Assembly: GCA_014529385.2 (NCBI GenBank)
Contig: CM043963.1
Coordinates: forward strand, 7,117,001-7,181,000
Source of the DNA: Adiantum capillus-veneris
Taxonomy: Eukaryota > Streptophyta > Polypodiopsida > Polypodiales > Pteridaceae
Reading direction: 5' to 3'
DNA: 64,000 nucleotides
Under the pieces are notes generated by a model. The model searched no databases. It was given only the letters and a program-made list of their open reading frames with translations, and was not told where the DNA came from. A program made the translations under genes and the position numbers. Positions 33,531-45,659 of the stretch are shown piece after piece. Every line of letters starts with the position of its first letter. The stretch's first letter is position 1.

Positions 33531-35929
33531 GAATCCATTTTGTTGTTTTTTGTATGTTCTTTTTGTAGTCCCATTAAAACTAACTACCAATTCACTGGAG
33601 CGTTCAAAAAAACCAAGTACTTCAAGAAAAAAACAAAGGCTTGAAGATAGGCCAGTTATTGGATAACATTGTTGAGATGGAAGTACAGGGTGACCCGAAA
33701 ACTTTGTTAGAGAGAAGAGAGTCAAGTTCAAGATAAGACAATCACGCAATGTGAGGATAACATTTTGGTGGAGTTGCGCCTCAAGAACAAGACCTTGCTA
33801 TTGAGGTGGGGATTGAAGAAAACAAATAAGCAGAGATCTATTTGGACAATGGGGAGGATATTCTCAATAAGACAAGGTTGTTGTCTTGTTATGAGTGTCC
33901 ACCAATTTCTCTATGTAGATTGAGGTGCCACCCAAAAGTAAAGGCTTAAGGAATGAAATTAGTGGCTTGAAAAAAGAGGGTTATGTGGTAGAAAAAGGGG
34001 CATTGATTGTCTTTATATGGTCTTGCTCCTGTGAAGAGTGGTTATTGACCCCCATAATTATTGGACAATGGGATCCAATCTGGAAAGATATCAACTATGA
34101 GTTTGAGCAAGAAATTAGAAGTAATCCTCATCTCACTCTTCTTTCTAACATAATTTTCTATGTTTGAGATTGTGGATTGTATGAGCATATGTGAGGCATA
34201 TCATCACTCTTACACGATGAATCTTAAGATTGTTTCTCAAATAAGAAAGAAGATGTCAAAAGGTGCAGAGCCATGGCTTCCACTAACACAAAGATAATTG
34301 GGAAAGTTAGTGTACAATGTAAGTTTTTTTTTTGGTATTTAAGGGTGGTTTTTATCTTACAAACTCATTAACTATGACAATGGCACTTAGCAAAAAACTG
34401 GATCAACAAAGGATGACCATGATTGGGGAATGTGGGACGCATGTCTAACCTCACCATCCTATCTTATTGCAGTAATAGTGAGAACCACGATTAAATTGTC
34501 AATCCATGGGATGAAGCTGACTCGACTAGTGCATAGAGGCTACAAGAGGGTGTCAATCTCTCAGAAAACAACTGACAACTCGCATCTAACTCAAGCTACA
34601 CTCAAGTGACTGAAATCACCAAAAGCCAATCGCTCACCAGCAAACAAATCACATCCGTTACAGCATCAAATGACATCCAAACGTAAAAAAACTTCTAGGA
34701 CATGTTTATAAGACCTAAGCAGCACACATGCTTATGGTCTCAAACCCCACTTTAGGTCAAGTTTCAAAATCACGATTATTAACAGCAATGGATTTTTGAC
34801 CTAATCGTTTTCGACCCAGAATGCATCTAAATGCTTAGCAATGATGCCCCAATACCCCGGCTATGCTTAGTTTTTGATTTGAAAGTGTAAATTCCGAGTT
34901 ATGATGAAATTAGGCCATGGGTCGGCGACGCCAAAAACTACGAAATATTGTGATGTGTTTACGTCAATGCGTAGAGCTCTTACCTGTGGTTGCAATGCAA
35001 CAAACGCGACTGCAATGTGACAACTAGGGAGGGAGTAGGAAGCACGAGAAGGAGAGGAATGAGTGCCATTAGCTTATGATGTGCATTTCATTTTCCAAAA
35101 ACTTAATCAAAACTTTACAAAGTTGTCTTTTATACCTTAGCCAAGGTCTAAAATGTGTAATGTCCGGTGCCCAAGACCTTTGAGACTCCACACTTATTGT
35201 ATCTGCAACCTAGGTACACTAAGTGAACTATGATTTACATCTTGGAACTCTTATTGAGCCCGTAACACGTTACAATTATCACAATGGCTAAATAAATCGG
35301 GAAATTACACATGGCCATTTTGGAAAAATGTGAAAAGTGTGTAACTCCAATCTTCCCTGCTTCTTCATATTCATCTTCGATGTGCATTCATAAGGCTTCG
35401 ATCTTTAGCAGCTCTTGTTAATTGATGTCGGCTCAGTTAACATTCCCTCCTTCCGCTTTTAGTGCCCGTCCTCGGGCACTGTTGAAAAGTGTCCGTGGAG
35501 GTTGTGGAAGGTTTTTGATTGGTTGTTGATGGGCCGATTTTCTTCATATGTCGTTGAATTTTTTGATGAGGTTCAATTGGCTGCAACATCTTGATTGGTT
35601 TGAATATGTCTGATGTGAGAGATGATGTTGCATTTGTCCGTTGTAATAGCATAATGATGAGGCTGCTATTTAGTTATGAAAGTATGTACAACAGAAGTAA
35701 AATGATGAGGATCTAAATTAGGGTCTAATACGTGGATGACCAAAGGGAAAAAACCCAGTGGGAAAAAAGTGCCTTTGGGATACGTGCATTATTGGATTAC
35801 TTATTAGCATGGAAAATATTAATAATAGTACTCAAGGGATTATTTGTTGATAGATATGAAATTAAAAAGACAACAAATATGAGAGGGTAGCATGATGGAA
35901 TATTGGTTTGCCTATTGTAGTACACCCAA
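33531..35929. other. Long stretch without an assignable gene
   Basis: Frames are short and lack motifs. The longest, 33925-34167 on the plus strand (80 residues, starting MPPKSKGLRNEISGLKKEG), is unrecognised. A minus-strand frame at 35437-35652 ends PRTGTKSGRREC over the inverted repeat 'gcccgtcctcgggc'; such endings can mark the 3' end of a Ty3 polyprotein, but the evidence is too thin. A TATA-like or splice structure was not evident. Confidence 0.35.
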
Positions 35930-35934
35930 GGTAC
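35930..35934. other. Target site duplication (left) of element B, GGTAC
   Basis: GGTAC directly precedes the 5' LTR and recurs at 39608-39612. Confidence 0.9.
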
Positions 35935-36124
35935 TGTTGGGGTATAAGTGTATGTGCCTTGCCCGGTCGCCCAGAGTCTGGGCGCCCACTGACTTGTATA
36001 CCTTATACATAGCATAAGTGTATAGGGGGCTGCTCACTCTTTGAGTCTCCCCACCCATATCTGTGTGTCGTGTGTCTCCTTCTCTCTCTCACTCTCCATC
36101 TGTGGTGCTCTCCGATCCCCTTCA
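35935..36124 (+). repeat. 5' LTR of element B
   Basis: It begins TGTTGGGGTATAAG and ends CCCCTTCA. It contains a (CT)-rich 3' part and an inverted repeat CGCCCAGA/TCTGGGCG. Confidence 0.92.
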
Positions 36125-36126
36125 AT

Positions 36127-36138
36127 TGGTATCAGAGC
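36127..36138 (+). other. Primer-binding site of element B
   Basis: An exact TGGTATCAGAGC, two bases after the LTR. Confidence 0.92.
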
Positions 36139-37538
36139 GACAGGTGTGAGAGCGTAGATGGACGGCTTGGTGATGAACTCGTCGGCTATGGCGGAGAGGT
36201 CATAGATTTGAGCAAAGAAATAGAGGAGACTTGTGGACAGCCATACAGAGGCTTGCAGGAGAGCTCTCAGAAGCTTCCTAGTGCTCACAGATCAGAGTTC
36301 CTCTACAAATCAGCCCAATGTGTACAACATCTTCCCTCTTCTTGGCAAGCTTTGCAACGGCTACATCGGCGACAGGTTGGAGCTTGGAGCTTCCATAGAC
36401 ATGGAAGCATTGTGAGATTGACGTATTCAGCTCACGCATCGAGGTGGGAAGTGAGTTTGAGCCTCTCTATGAGATCAAAAAAGCACAGAAGAAAGTCGTT
36501 CTGTTTTTGGCAGTTTGACAGCAGTCTACTGTTTTGCTCATAACTTGAGCTACAAAGCTCCGATTCCAAAACTTTTTGATTCAAAATGGAGCTGGATTCA
36601 AGCTCTACGACTTTGTAGAAGGAATCGTTTTCTGATTTAGAGTGCAGGTGGGTCTGAAATTAAAAACACAGAGACTATTTTTCAGGACAGTTTTGGGCTC
36701 TGTTGTTTTCTTTGCCGCAGACAGCTTACCCGTGCACACTGTAGGTAGCAAGCACATATGAGGTGTTACAAGATTGGGTTTGACTCCCAGGTACAGGTTG
36801 AGTCTAGTACTTCCACAGGTGTTGCCAGTTGCAGTTGAGTGGTTCTTCTGCAGTGTTGTGGCTTGCATACATGGTCTTTGAGCGGGTAATGCTCTATGTA
36901 TGCTTATGTTGTGAGCAGTAGATCTTGTGAGCAAGTGCAGAGGTTGGTTGTGGATGACATGTATGGTCACCTGTGGTACTCTTTGTGAGTATTTGTTGGA
37001 CACAGGTTTGTAGAGCTTATGCATGTATGTTGAGTGTAGTTTATGCACATTGATTGCTCATTGTATTGAGCTTGTAGGACAGTGGTTATTTTGTGTTGAT
37101 AGCCATTGTGCGTCGAAACTCTGGCGGAATTTTCCCAGGAGTTTTATGCGCATCATTATGCAATCTAGGTAGAGATTGTGGGTTGCACTTAGCATTTGCG
37201 TGCGGTGTTCTCTACAGGTGGGAAATTTGTGCGTGTGTATGCATCGATACCGCACAGTATGGGCTTGGTGATTAGCTCACGGTTTGACAGACATACAATT
37301 AGCTTGGCACACTCACAGGAGTGAATATTGTGATGTATGTTTGTGTGGCTATGAGCTAGGTAGCCGGATTCGAGTCATATTGACTTGTGATTTTGTGCAA
37401 GTTTTGCACGTTATTGGTGCAATTTTGCATCAGGTTTTGAGCCATATTTGCAGACTTTTGTTGATGCGATTCGAGCCAGTTTAGGGTTGATTTGGTTGAC
37501 ATTTGCTACTCATTGTTGGTTGCTCTTTTGCGAGCATT

Positions 37539-38720
37539 ATGGGTGATTTTTCATTTGACTTCCAGTGTTATGGTCTAACACAATTTGATGGTGCCGATTT
37601 TGTTGCTTGGAAGGAGCATATGCTTGTTGCATTGACGGATTTGGGGCAGGATAAACCCTTGCGTGGTTTATCGGCGAAGCCCAAGTCTATGCGTGATGAT
37701 GATTGGCAGGATCTTGATGAGTTAGCCATGTCTACGATTCATTTGCATCTGGTTGAGTCTGTTTACTGGCAGGTCTCGAGGGAGACTACAACTCATGCTT
37801 TATGGCAGAGTTTACATGCTATGTACGCGACATCCATGTCTACAGGGGAGTCTAGTCCCACTTCTATGTCCATGGGAGAGATTGGTCCCACACGCAAGTC
37901 TCGATGGCATAGAGACTTGACATGTTGGCATTGTGGACATAGAGGGCACATTAGGCGTCGATGTTTCAGGCGTTTGAGACAACGGAGGCGACAAATGCGT
38001 GATGCAGATTTGGGCATGACAGATTCTAGTGAGATCAGTAAGGTGGTTACTGAGTATGCTTGTGACGGCGATGTCACATTTACATCTAGCTTGTCTTCAG
38101 ACGATCTTATGTCTACGGATTGCATATCGGATTGCACATTGTCTTCACATTGGTTACTAGATTCAGATGCTACTTTCCATGTCACGTCGCATCGTGAGTG
38201 GTTTAGAACGTTTTCTAGTGGGAGACTTGGTTGTGTGCACATGGCTGATGGTGTTGTGTATGACATTGAGGGTGCAGGAGATGTATGTTTGTCCTTGCCC
38301 AGTGGTATGAGATTTACCCTGTGTCATGTGCGTTATGTGCCAAATCTGAGATGGGATTTGATCTCAGTCAGACAGTTACGGGATAGTGGATGTCGGGTAT
38401 CGCTGCTTGAGCGATCTTTTGCGTTGCATTTGGGTTCGCTAGTGATTGCGAGAGGTGCTAGAGTTGGCACATGGTACCCATTGCACGTAGTACTGGTGCG
38501 AGATGGTCGAGTCTCAATCTTGTTACAGCCATGCAGAGAGCGAGAGACCCGGACAGTCTCTTTTGCTCATGGGTTGCAGGGTGCTTTGCATGGAGTGCAG
38601 AGTAGTGAGCTCGTTGTGCACACAGTTGGGGCACAACTTGAGCAGTCACACAGAGAGGTGACAGAGTCAGACATGCATGCTTTGCTAGTGACTGAGCAAA
38701 GCAGAGAGTCAGTTGTGTGA
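37539..38720 (+). CDS. Element B gag-protease protein (393 residues, open)
   Basis: Start chosen at the ATG at 37539 (MGDFSFDFQCYG), the first copia-gag-like start; the frame is open further upstream. Residues 1-100 hold the typical gag segment (LTQFDGADFVAWKEHMLVAL, then a DDDWQDLDELAMSTIHL region). The gag core after about residue 100 is shortened compared with family C. A CCHC knuckle CWHCGHRGHIRRRC lies near residues 129-142. A protease-like domain follows with WLLDSDATFHVTSHREWF; the usual catalytic D-S-G is D-S-D, so proteolysis is doubtful. The pre-integrase region (LRWDLISVRQL) ends the protein. It is the only long unbroken gag frame in the window. Confidence 0.8.
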   Translation: MGDFSFDFQCYGLTQFDGADFVAWKEHMLVALTDLGQDKPLRGLSAKPKSMRDDDWQDLDELAMSTIHLHLVESVYWQVSRETTTHALWQSLHAMYATSMSTGESSPTSMSMGEIGPTRKSRWHRDLTCWHCGHRGHIRRRCFRRLRQRRRQMRDADLGMTDSSEISKVVTEYACDGDVTFTSSLSSDDLMSTDCISDCTLSSHWLLDSDATFHVTSHREWFRTFSSGRLGCVHMADGVVYDIEGAGDVCLSLPSGMRFTLCHVRYVPNLRWDLISVRQLRDSGCRVSLLERSFALHLGSLVIARGARVGTWYPLHVVLVRDGRVSILLQPCRERETRTVSFAHGLQGALHGVQSSELVVHTVGAQLEQSHREVTESDMHALLVTEQSRESVV

Positions 38721-38729
38721 GATACTTCT

Positions 38730-39293
38730 ATGCAGGATAGACAGGTAGAGCGGTCTTGCTCTAGTGAGTCACGACAGGAGGATGTTGTGCAAGAGTCTAT
38801 GCATAAGGAGTTAGAGCATGAGAGCTCTAGTGAGTCACAACGGATTGAGTGGTCATGTTTGCAGTGGATGATTGCAGAGGAGGCTGAGATGCCAGCGATT
38901 ATGCAGTCATTTCTTTCTATGCTCGACAGTGAGCATGGGGATATAGTTGTGTAGGTTGATGCGTCTTTTGTGGACAGTCAGGAGATGCATGTGGTTGACA
39001 TGCCTTGTCAATCAGAGATGCCTATTGCCAGGGATATATATGTTGATGCATGCTCCGTAGAGCTATCAGGGCCCGCTAGCATTGCATCGGCATTCGGTGG
39101 TCTCATGTATGAGATGCCGATCTTGAGACCGGATATCGCAGCTGTAGTGGGTGCATTTGCAGTTGGGGTTGTCAGTCGTCTGTTGACTGATGATGGCATA
39201 GTGCACAAGGGAGATATGCAGATATTGCGTACATACTTGCAGTACGTGTGCGGTACGTCTGGTGGTGTATGGACTTTCACGGGAGCAGGATAG
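38730..39293 (+). pseudogene. Element B residual RT C-terminus
   Basis: The frame 38970-39293 contains GGLMYEMPILRPDI and AVGVVSRLL, matching the region of family C that reads GSLMYAMIATRPDI and AVGVVSRYM just after the RT catalytic domain. Everything between the protease and this point is deleted. The preceding frame 38730-38954 is Ser/Glu/Gln-rich and unrecognised. Confidence 0.65.
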
Positions 39294-39417
39294 CCGGATG
39301 CACACGATCACAGCCAGCCAGTGGTGTGCATCGGTTGAGAGTGATTTTCTCTCGCCTTTTGTAGTCTTTAAACTAGGTTCTCTTGCTTAAAGGCACAGTC
39401 GCCTTTAAGTGGGAGGT

Positions 39418-39607
39418 TGTTGTGGTATAGGCGTTTGTGCCTTGCCCAGCCGCCCAGAGTCTGGGCGCCCACTGACTTGTATACCTTATACATAGCATAA
39501 GTGTATAGGGGGCTGCTCACTCTTTGAGTCTCCCCACCCATATCTGTGTGTCATGTGTCTCCTTCTCTCTCTCACTCTCTGTCTGTGGTGCTCTTTGATC
39601 CCCTTTA
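39418..39607 (+). repeat. 3' LTR of element B
   Basis: It matches the 5' LTR; it begins TGTTGTGGTATAGG and ends CCCCTTTA, where the usual terminal CA has become TA. Confidence 0.9.
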
Positions 39608-39612
39608 GGTAC
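39608..39612. other. Target site duplication (right) of element B, GGTAC
   Basis: Identical to 35930-35934. Confidence 0.9.
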
Positions 39613-39899
39613 ATATTTGGAAGCAAAAAAGAGTGTCTAATGCATATGTCCAATGGTGGGACATCCTATTTATGCATACACAAAAATGCATGGGAAACAA
39701 TATGCTGTGAAAGAAAGATTTTGAGGGGTTCTTTAGAAAAATAGTGTAGCTATAAAAGCAATGGCTTTGCAATCTGGTACCCCTTTAAGAATGGTTTTTG
39801 TTGACGAGGATATGTGCTCTCATCTACCTGTGCATTGTGTGTGAGTGTTGGACTCTACAACACTCCACCAATTGTAAGTTAATTGACTTTGACTCTTAT
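39613..39899. other. Short unassigned stretch after element B
   Basis: No motif-bearing frame is present. This is continuous with the sequence left of 35935. Confidence 0.3.
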
Positions 39900-42800
39900 G
39901 CTCATCTCATCCAGCATGAGCAACACGATTTAGGTATGCTCAACTCTTCCAGCTTGAGCGTAAGCCTAATAACTACGACTCTTAGCACATAGTTTAATAT
40001 GACTTGAAGCTTTGGGTCTAATGCTTTGCTCATTTTATGGCTCAGCAGCCCGACACTGACTATGCCAAAGAGTGTTTTTCGCACCCTAGTGACTTGACTT
40101 TTTACATTCTTGAGCTTACTACAAACATTTCTTCAGGTAAAAGTAAGCTTGAATCCTCAAAAAGAGGATTAGTGAAGGACCAAGTTGGCATTGAAGGTTT
40201 CTTTTGCCACACGTGTTTTATCATCTTTGAATCAAAATTTGTGTCGTTTGGGTGATCCTTCTTTGACTGTGAAGACTCCATTATCTGTTTGATTCTCCAA
40301 TTAGTCCTGTTGATAGGAGTCTTTGATGTTGTTGTAGGTCTTTGTTGGCTGTAGGCATCTGGCTTTTGACTCGGAGCATTGGAAGACTTAGGAATCCAAA
40401 TCTCTTGATGACCTTTGTATCTCCATTGTTGACTTTGCTTTGCTCTAGGTTTTGTTGAATTCTTGAGATCTTTATGTAGGTCTGCTGCAATTGCAGTTGG
40501 CTTATGGTTGACCGGTAGACAAATCTTTGTATACCTTGTGTAGAATCCTTGTCTAAGAGGAACATTCTTTGAGATCTGTCTTTTTTCTGTATCCTCTTGA
40601 GAGTTGTGGTAGACTTTAGCATATTCCAATCTTGTTCTATTGTATACCTGTTCTTAGGTATCCTAGGATATTGTCGAGGTTGATACCTTGTGGGCCTCTT
40701 TTCTTGGGAGGGACTTGAAGTTACTTCATATGCTCTAACCTGCGGTTTTGGTACCCATATCTGTCTATTACCTCCATAGTACTCATGTTCCTTTAAGCTC
40801 CAATGTGATCCTATCCATCCCATGTGTTTGTCTTTCTGTGTTGATTTCCCATCTTTAACCCAAATCGGATCATTGACTTTGACTAAATTGTTTGGAACGA
40901 ACACTTCCTTAACTTTTCTTTGCTTTCTTGAGTACTTTGGCTGATATACCTTTGCTTTTCTGGGTGTCTCCATTGAGGTTTCAGTTGGATCAGCAATTGA
41001 CTTGAAGTTTTGAAATCCTAACTTGCTAATCCATGAGGGTTCTTTGATGTAGAGGCATATGCTTTCACACCTTCTTTGCTAATAGGTGGAAGTTCCACTT
41101 TAGCTTTACCTTTGTCTGCACGATTTGTCTTTGATTCTTGTGACGCCTGCAACTCTCAATCTAGCATTAACGATACCTGTAATTGTTGCTGGCTACCTCT
41201 TGGAGAAGAGAGTATTAGCATTTTATCTTCTTTGTAGGCCTTGTGTTGGTCTAACCCACTGATGTTCAAGGATGACATCTGCAAGCATTTCCTTTGAAGG
41301 CTTCACCTGAAACTTCACCTGCTCTTCATGATTTTGGATACTAAGGGTAGAAACCATTTCTTCTTGACTTGTAGCCTTATCCATGATTTTTCAATTATCT
41401 GGCTTGTCTTGAGTAATCTCTAGAGTTCTTTGGATGTTGTCTGCAACCATATTGCAATTTGCTTCTTTGTCTAGCAGAACATTGCATCTGACACTTGTTC
41501 CTTTTGTACTGCTGAGAACTATAGATATTCTCATTGCTGGTTCTATTGAAGATCTTTGTTCTGCCTTTGCCATGGTCTCATCTTGATCTAATTGTGTCTC
41601 TATGGGGGATAGCTTGAGACTTTGTGTTTCAATCTGGCTTGCATCAGCTGATTCGACTAGCACTATCTGATTGATATTTGGACTTCCTATTTCTTCCTTG
41701 TTGTTTGCAACCTCATTCTTCTTAACTTTTGGCTCTGGTGGAATTCTTTTCTCAATAGCTATCGTAGTTGCTTTTTGTTCTGTTTGATCTACACTTGCTA
41801 TTACCTGATTTGCTTTAAGCTCTTTTGAAGTTCTAAATGATGGAGATGAATCATCTTCAATAAGATTTGCTTTGGCATCAGTCTCCATTTTAACTGTGCT
41901 AGAGGACTTTGTACTGTCGTCCGTGGGTGACCAGTCTTGGTCTTCATTCTTTGTTGCCTTTGAAGACTGCATCTTCATTGAATTCTGTATCTCTAACATC
42001 TTCTGGGCCATTGGCATTCCCATTATGATGCTGTCTGGCATATCCTTTGCTGTGATCACGTGGAATTGAGCTATGATGATTTGTAAACTTACTTCAATGG
42101 TGGTGGAGATGATTCCCCATCATTCTGCTCGTTTGTCTCCATATATGCTCACAAATTCAGAGCATCTTCTAGTTGTGGTTGGCTACATTTTTTCCAAGTG
42201 CAAAAGGACATGAGGTTCTTGTAGCTTTACTTCGCTTGACAACATTTCTTCGTTCTCTGGTGATGTTGCACTTAATCTTCTAAGGATTTCTTTCTATATT
42301 GAGTGCTTTTGTGGTGGCGATGTCAGTGGGTTGAATTTTATCTACATTGGCTTTGTCTTGATCACCTGCTTTTGTTGATGTTGGCTCATTTTGTTGTAAT
42401 ACCGCACCTTTTTCTTGCAATTGTTGAGCATTGTACCGCACCTTAGAAGATCCATTGTACTTTGTGGCAGAATCTGTCTCTTTGGAGGAGATTTTGGTGG
42501 TGACCTTTGTGTATCTTTCTGGACTTTGGCTTTCGTTGATCTTGATTTTTCTGTCACCTGTTCTGGTAGCTTGAGGCTTTGCATCATCTTCAGATAGTCC
42601 TTGACTTCAGTCGGGCCATCCTTATGGGTTTGTACAAGGTCATAATCTTGCTGATCTTCATTACCATGTGCATCTTGATATGCATATGCAATCTTGGTCT
42701 CCTGCAATTGCTTGAACACTATGGGATTTTTTGGCTTTTGACTTTGACTCGTGGAGAAAATCTGAAACTTTTGTCCCGGATGATCTTCATAGAAGAAATT

Positions 42801-44602
42801 TTTTGCAGATTTTGATGGTTTCTAGGTCAATGGAAAACTTCCAACAACCATATGATCTTCCAATGGTTTTTGCTTTGAAGGGGTCTACTGGCTAGAAGTT
42901 CTTGGGCTTCTAACTGGTGTAGCATTTTTTGGTACTAGAGCTGAGCTTGATGAATTGTAGCTACCCCCTTCCTAGGGTGACTACTATAGCCTGCTCATTG
43001 TACGAGTGTAAATTTTTTTGGCTCTGGTTTAGTCTCACCTTTTGGGACTGTGAAGGTACACTTTGGGTAGCACTGTTGATGTTTGGCATCTGTAGACCTT
43101 CTGTATAGTTTCCTATGTATCTTCGTTAAACATGACAAATTATTCCCCAAGTTAAGTTGTAGATAGCATTATGCTTGCCGTGATATTGTCTATCCCATGG
43201 GTCTCCTATGATATGAGCTTTTGTGGTTTTAGGACCGAAGGCATCATAGATGCTAGACTTTCGTCTATATCTACGACTGTTTTGATCAAAGTATATGCTC
43301 GTTTGGTCACAACATCGAAGCTTGATTTTCGATGGAGGAGAGTTTGGCTCTGAACAGATTTCTGGATTCACTCGGGTAATATCCTTCAGCTCTAGAGAGG
43401 ATGGGCTATAATAGATTCTTTCCTCTGAAATGAACCATCCTTTCTGATCTATCATTGGACGTACTTCTATGAGCTGGTATGTGGGCTATTCAAACAGTGT
43501 TGATCCTTTTTGTACAGTTACCCTTTTTGGTCTAACTAGTGTGCATATGAATTATGTGTACCATATAATGCTAACATCATTCTGTTTGATGTGTCCCTTA
43601 CACTTGTGAATGATTGCACACTTGTGACAGTGGATGCAAAATCATTTGCAAATATAACAGTCTTTTCAACATTCTGTGATATCTGGACACCTTGACCAAA
43701 TTCATGCAGGAATTTGTTGTTCAAAGAATCAATTTTAAGCTTTTCAAGTGTCTGTGCATCTTTATGCTGATTTTGAACTTGCAGTACTTTTATTGGTGCT
43801 TCTAATGGTAATGCAAAATCATCTGATTGCAATAAAAGTGACGGGTTTGATGCACTTACATCGAGATTCACATTTTCAATTTTTTCTGTACCTTACTTGA
43901 CAGTTGATGTGTCCTTGTTGTCTAGATTTCTTGGACAATCTTCAAAAAATGTCCACCTTTTCGTCCACAATCTGAGCAATACGCCATGACTGGTGGTATT
44001 TCAACTGGCTCTGCCATGTCAAGCTCTTGCTGAGAAGTTTCAGCTTCTATGCTTGCCAAGTTGTCAACATCTTCTTTTAAAACACTGAGCATCAAGTTGT
44101 AGAATGCTCCATCTTGACCTTTGTACCGCCTTTGGCTTGGTTCTACAATTAAACTGGCTTCTACTGGTCGATCTATTAGATCTTGCGATTCTGGCTCTCG
44201 ACTATAGATCTGACCACTGTAATCTATATACAATAACCCTGATTGCATATGCACTAAATGTATGTTTTGCGGACTTATGCAGATTTCTGGATAAACACTT
44301 GGGTTGATTTTTTGCACCTCTATCTGCACTTCATGTTTGAGCTTGCAATACCTAGCTTCACTGAAGTCTGTGAACATCTGGGAGTTCTCTGAATTTGGTT
44401 TTACTCTGATCAATAGGATCTTGGTTCTTGAGCTGCTTTTACTGCTCATAAGATACCTATGGCCTTCCAGATCTATATAGAAAACCTTATCTCCAATCTA
44501 GCCATAAAGCTGTAAAATCTGCTCTGTTGCAGTTGTACTGATGTTACCACTGCTACTGGCTTGCTCTACTGTACTTGAACTCTCAGCTCGAGATGAGTCC
44601 AT
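39900..44602 (-). pseudogene. Broken minus-strand retroelement-like polyprotein with repeated domains, family unknown
   Basis: A start is possible at ATG 44602 (MDSSRAESSSTVEQ). The first long frame (44449-43922) has a domain with VYPEIC, YIDYSGQIYSRE and YKGQDGAFYNL, then an imperfect CCHC-like knuckle starting CSDCGRKGGHF at 43978-43936. A second domain at 43455-43126 repeats the pattern: NPEIC, IYFDQNSRRYRR, YHGKHNAIYNL. After further frames (43871-43536, 42719-42342), a piece IITAKDMPDSIIMGMPM-like at about 42090-42000 resembles the end of a retropepsin. Another retropepsin-like piece VRCNVLLDKEANCNMV lies near 41490-41440, with DKE where DTG is expected. Lys/Gln-rich frames with IWVPK and IWIPK motifs (40973-40102) follow. 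No RT, integrase or LTR was found. It could be an unusual Ty3-like or pararetrovirus-like relic; unresolved. Confidence 0.45.
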
Positions 44603-45650
44603 GTCGGTTGGTTCTGTAAAAACTGTCTCCTAGCAAATTTTGGTATTGATTAGCAAAAAATTTTCTTGCTCGGGTTTGATAAGACTGCCTTTGCCAAAGG
44701 TAGTTGATTGCTCTTAAACTCACAAGAGTTGATTAACTCTAGCTCGAAAGTGCCAGAATTGATTGCAGCTTTTACAATGATGAAAATCTAGGCCTTGAAT
44801 AACCTAACTTGCATATTAGATTGTTATCCATTTTTTCAACTTGACTTGAATTCAACTCCTGTCAAGCTCCCAATTCTTTGCCTGCAACCTGGTTCTTCAA
44901 TCTGAACTAAGTGAGTCAGCAAATGAGATTTCCAAATTCCATCCTTGCAAGGAGCTAAAGGACTAATTTGCAACTTGAAAACTGAGTTATCATGTATTAA
45001 TTTTGATCCGATGGAACCCAAACTTGGCCAATGGCCTTGTATTACGTTGTTCTAACACTATACAAGCTTGAAAGTCCAAAATCTTGTTTCTAGGGCTCAA
45101 AAGTAAACAATCCCGATTATTTACTTTTCTCAGTTTCTACACTTTTTAGGCTTGTTTTGCCAAGTAATTACCTTGTTGTGGTCTTTGGACAAGTTTGGTT
45201 GAGTTTGATCAAGATTTGTCCAAGTCATCAACCATTTAGTGTCCACAGACTTTGATTCCAAGAATCTGGCTCAAGTCTCAATTTTGTGATCCAAATTTCA
45301 CCAAATTTGATTTGTGGAGTCTACTTGATGTGCTTGACCTTGTGGTATACTCAGTTGTGCATAATTTCTCAACTTTGGAGCAAATGTAAATAATCACGAT
45401 TATTTACTACATGGATTTTTAAAAAAAATTTGTAAATTCTTTTTTTCTCAAAAGTAAATAATCGTGAATATTTACTTCTGGCAATTTTTTGCATATTTTT
45501 GGTCAACTGAGCATATACACTTGTTTAACACATCAATATAAGCCTATGAGTCAAGTTTCACTGAATTTGAACAAGATTTACCAAGTCACACTTAAGTTCT
45601 CGACATTCAATACAGATTTCGGTTTTTATCAAGGTTACATGGTATCGAGG
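44603..45650. other. AT-rich stretch with three near-palindromes
   Basis: No gene is recognised. The half-site GTAAATAATC and its complement GATTATTTAC meet, with 2-3 bp between or slight mismatch, at 45103-45124, 45386-45407 and 45454-45475. The stretch may be the leader of the minus-strand polyprotein relic, but no LTR was identified. Confidence 0.4.
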
Positions 45651-45659
45651 AACGTCTGT

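Larger units (their letters stand above)
35935..39607 (+). mobile_element. Ty1/copia family B, short non-autonomous element with gag-protease only
   Basis: An element of 3.67 kb bounded by the GGTAC duplication. LTRs of about 190 bp lie at 35935-36124 and 39418-39607. An exact primer-binding site is at 36127-36138 and a purine tract (AAGTGGGAGGT) precedes the 3' LTR. The interior holds a ~1.4 kb leader, one open gag-protease frame, and a scrap of the RT C-terminus (39071-39293). Integrase and the RT core are missing. By eye the two LTRs differ at roughly 12 of 190 positions, so it is not very recent. Mobilisation would need proteins from a relative such as family C. Confidence 0.9.

Noticed and set aside
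33925-34167. 80-residue frame starting MPPKSKGLRN
   Set aside because: No domain recognised and too short to support as a gene on its own.
35437-35652. Minus-strand frame ending PRTGTKSGRREC as a Ty3 C-terminus
   Set aside because: The resemblance to Ty3 polyprotein ends is slight, and no integrase, chromodomain or LTR is found nearby.
36070-36543. 157-residue plus-strand frame in the element B leader
   Set aside because: It begins inside the LTR and has no motif; copia leaders are normally non-coding.
39900-44602. Calling the minus-strand polyprotein an endogenous pararetrovirus
   Set aside because: No movement-protein, coat-protein or RT motif could be identified, so a viral assignment is not supported.
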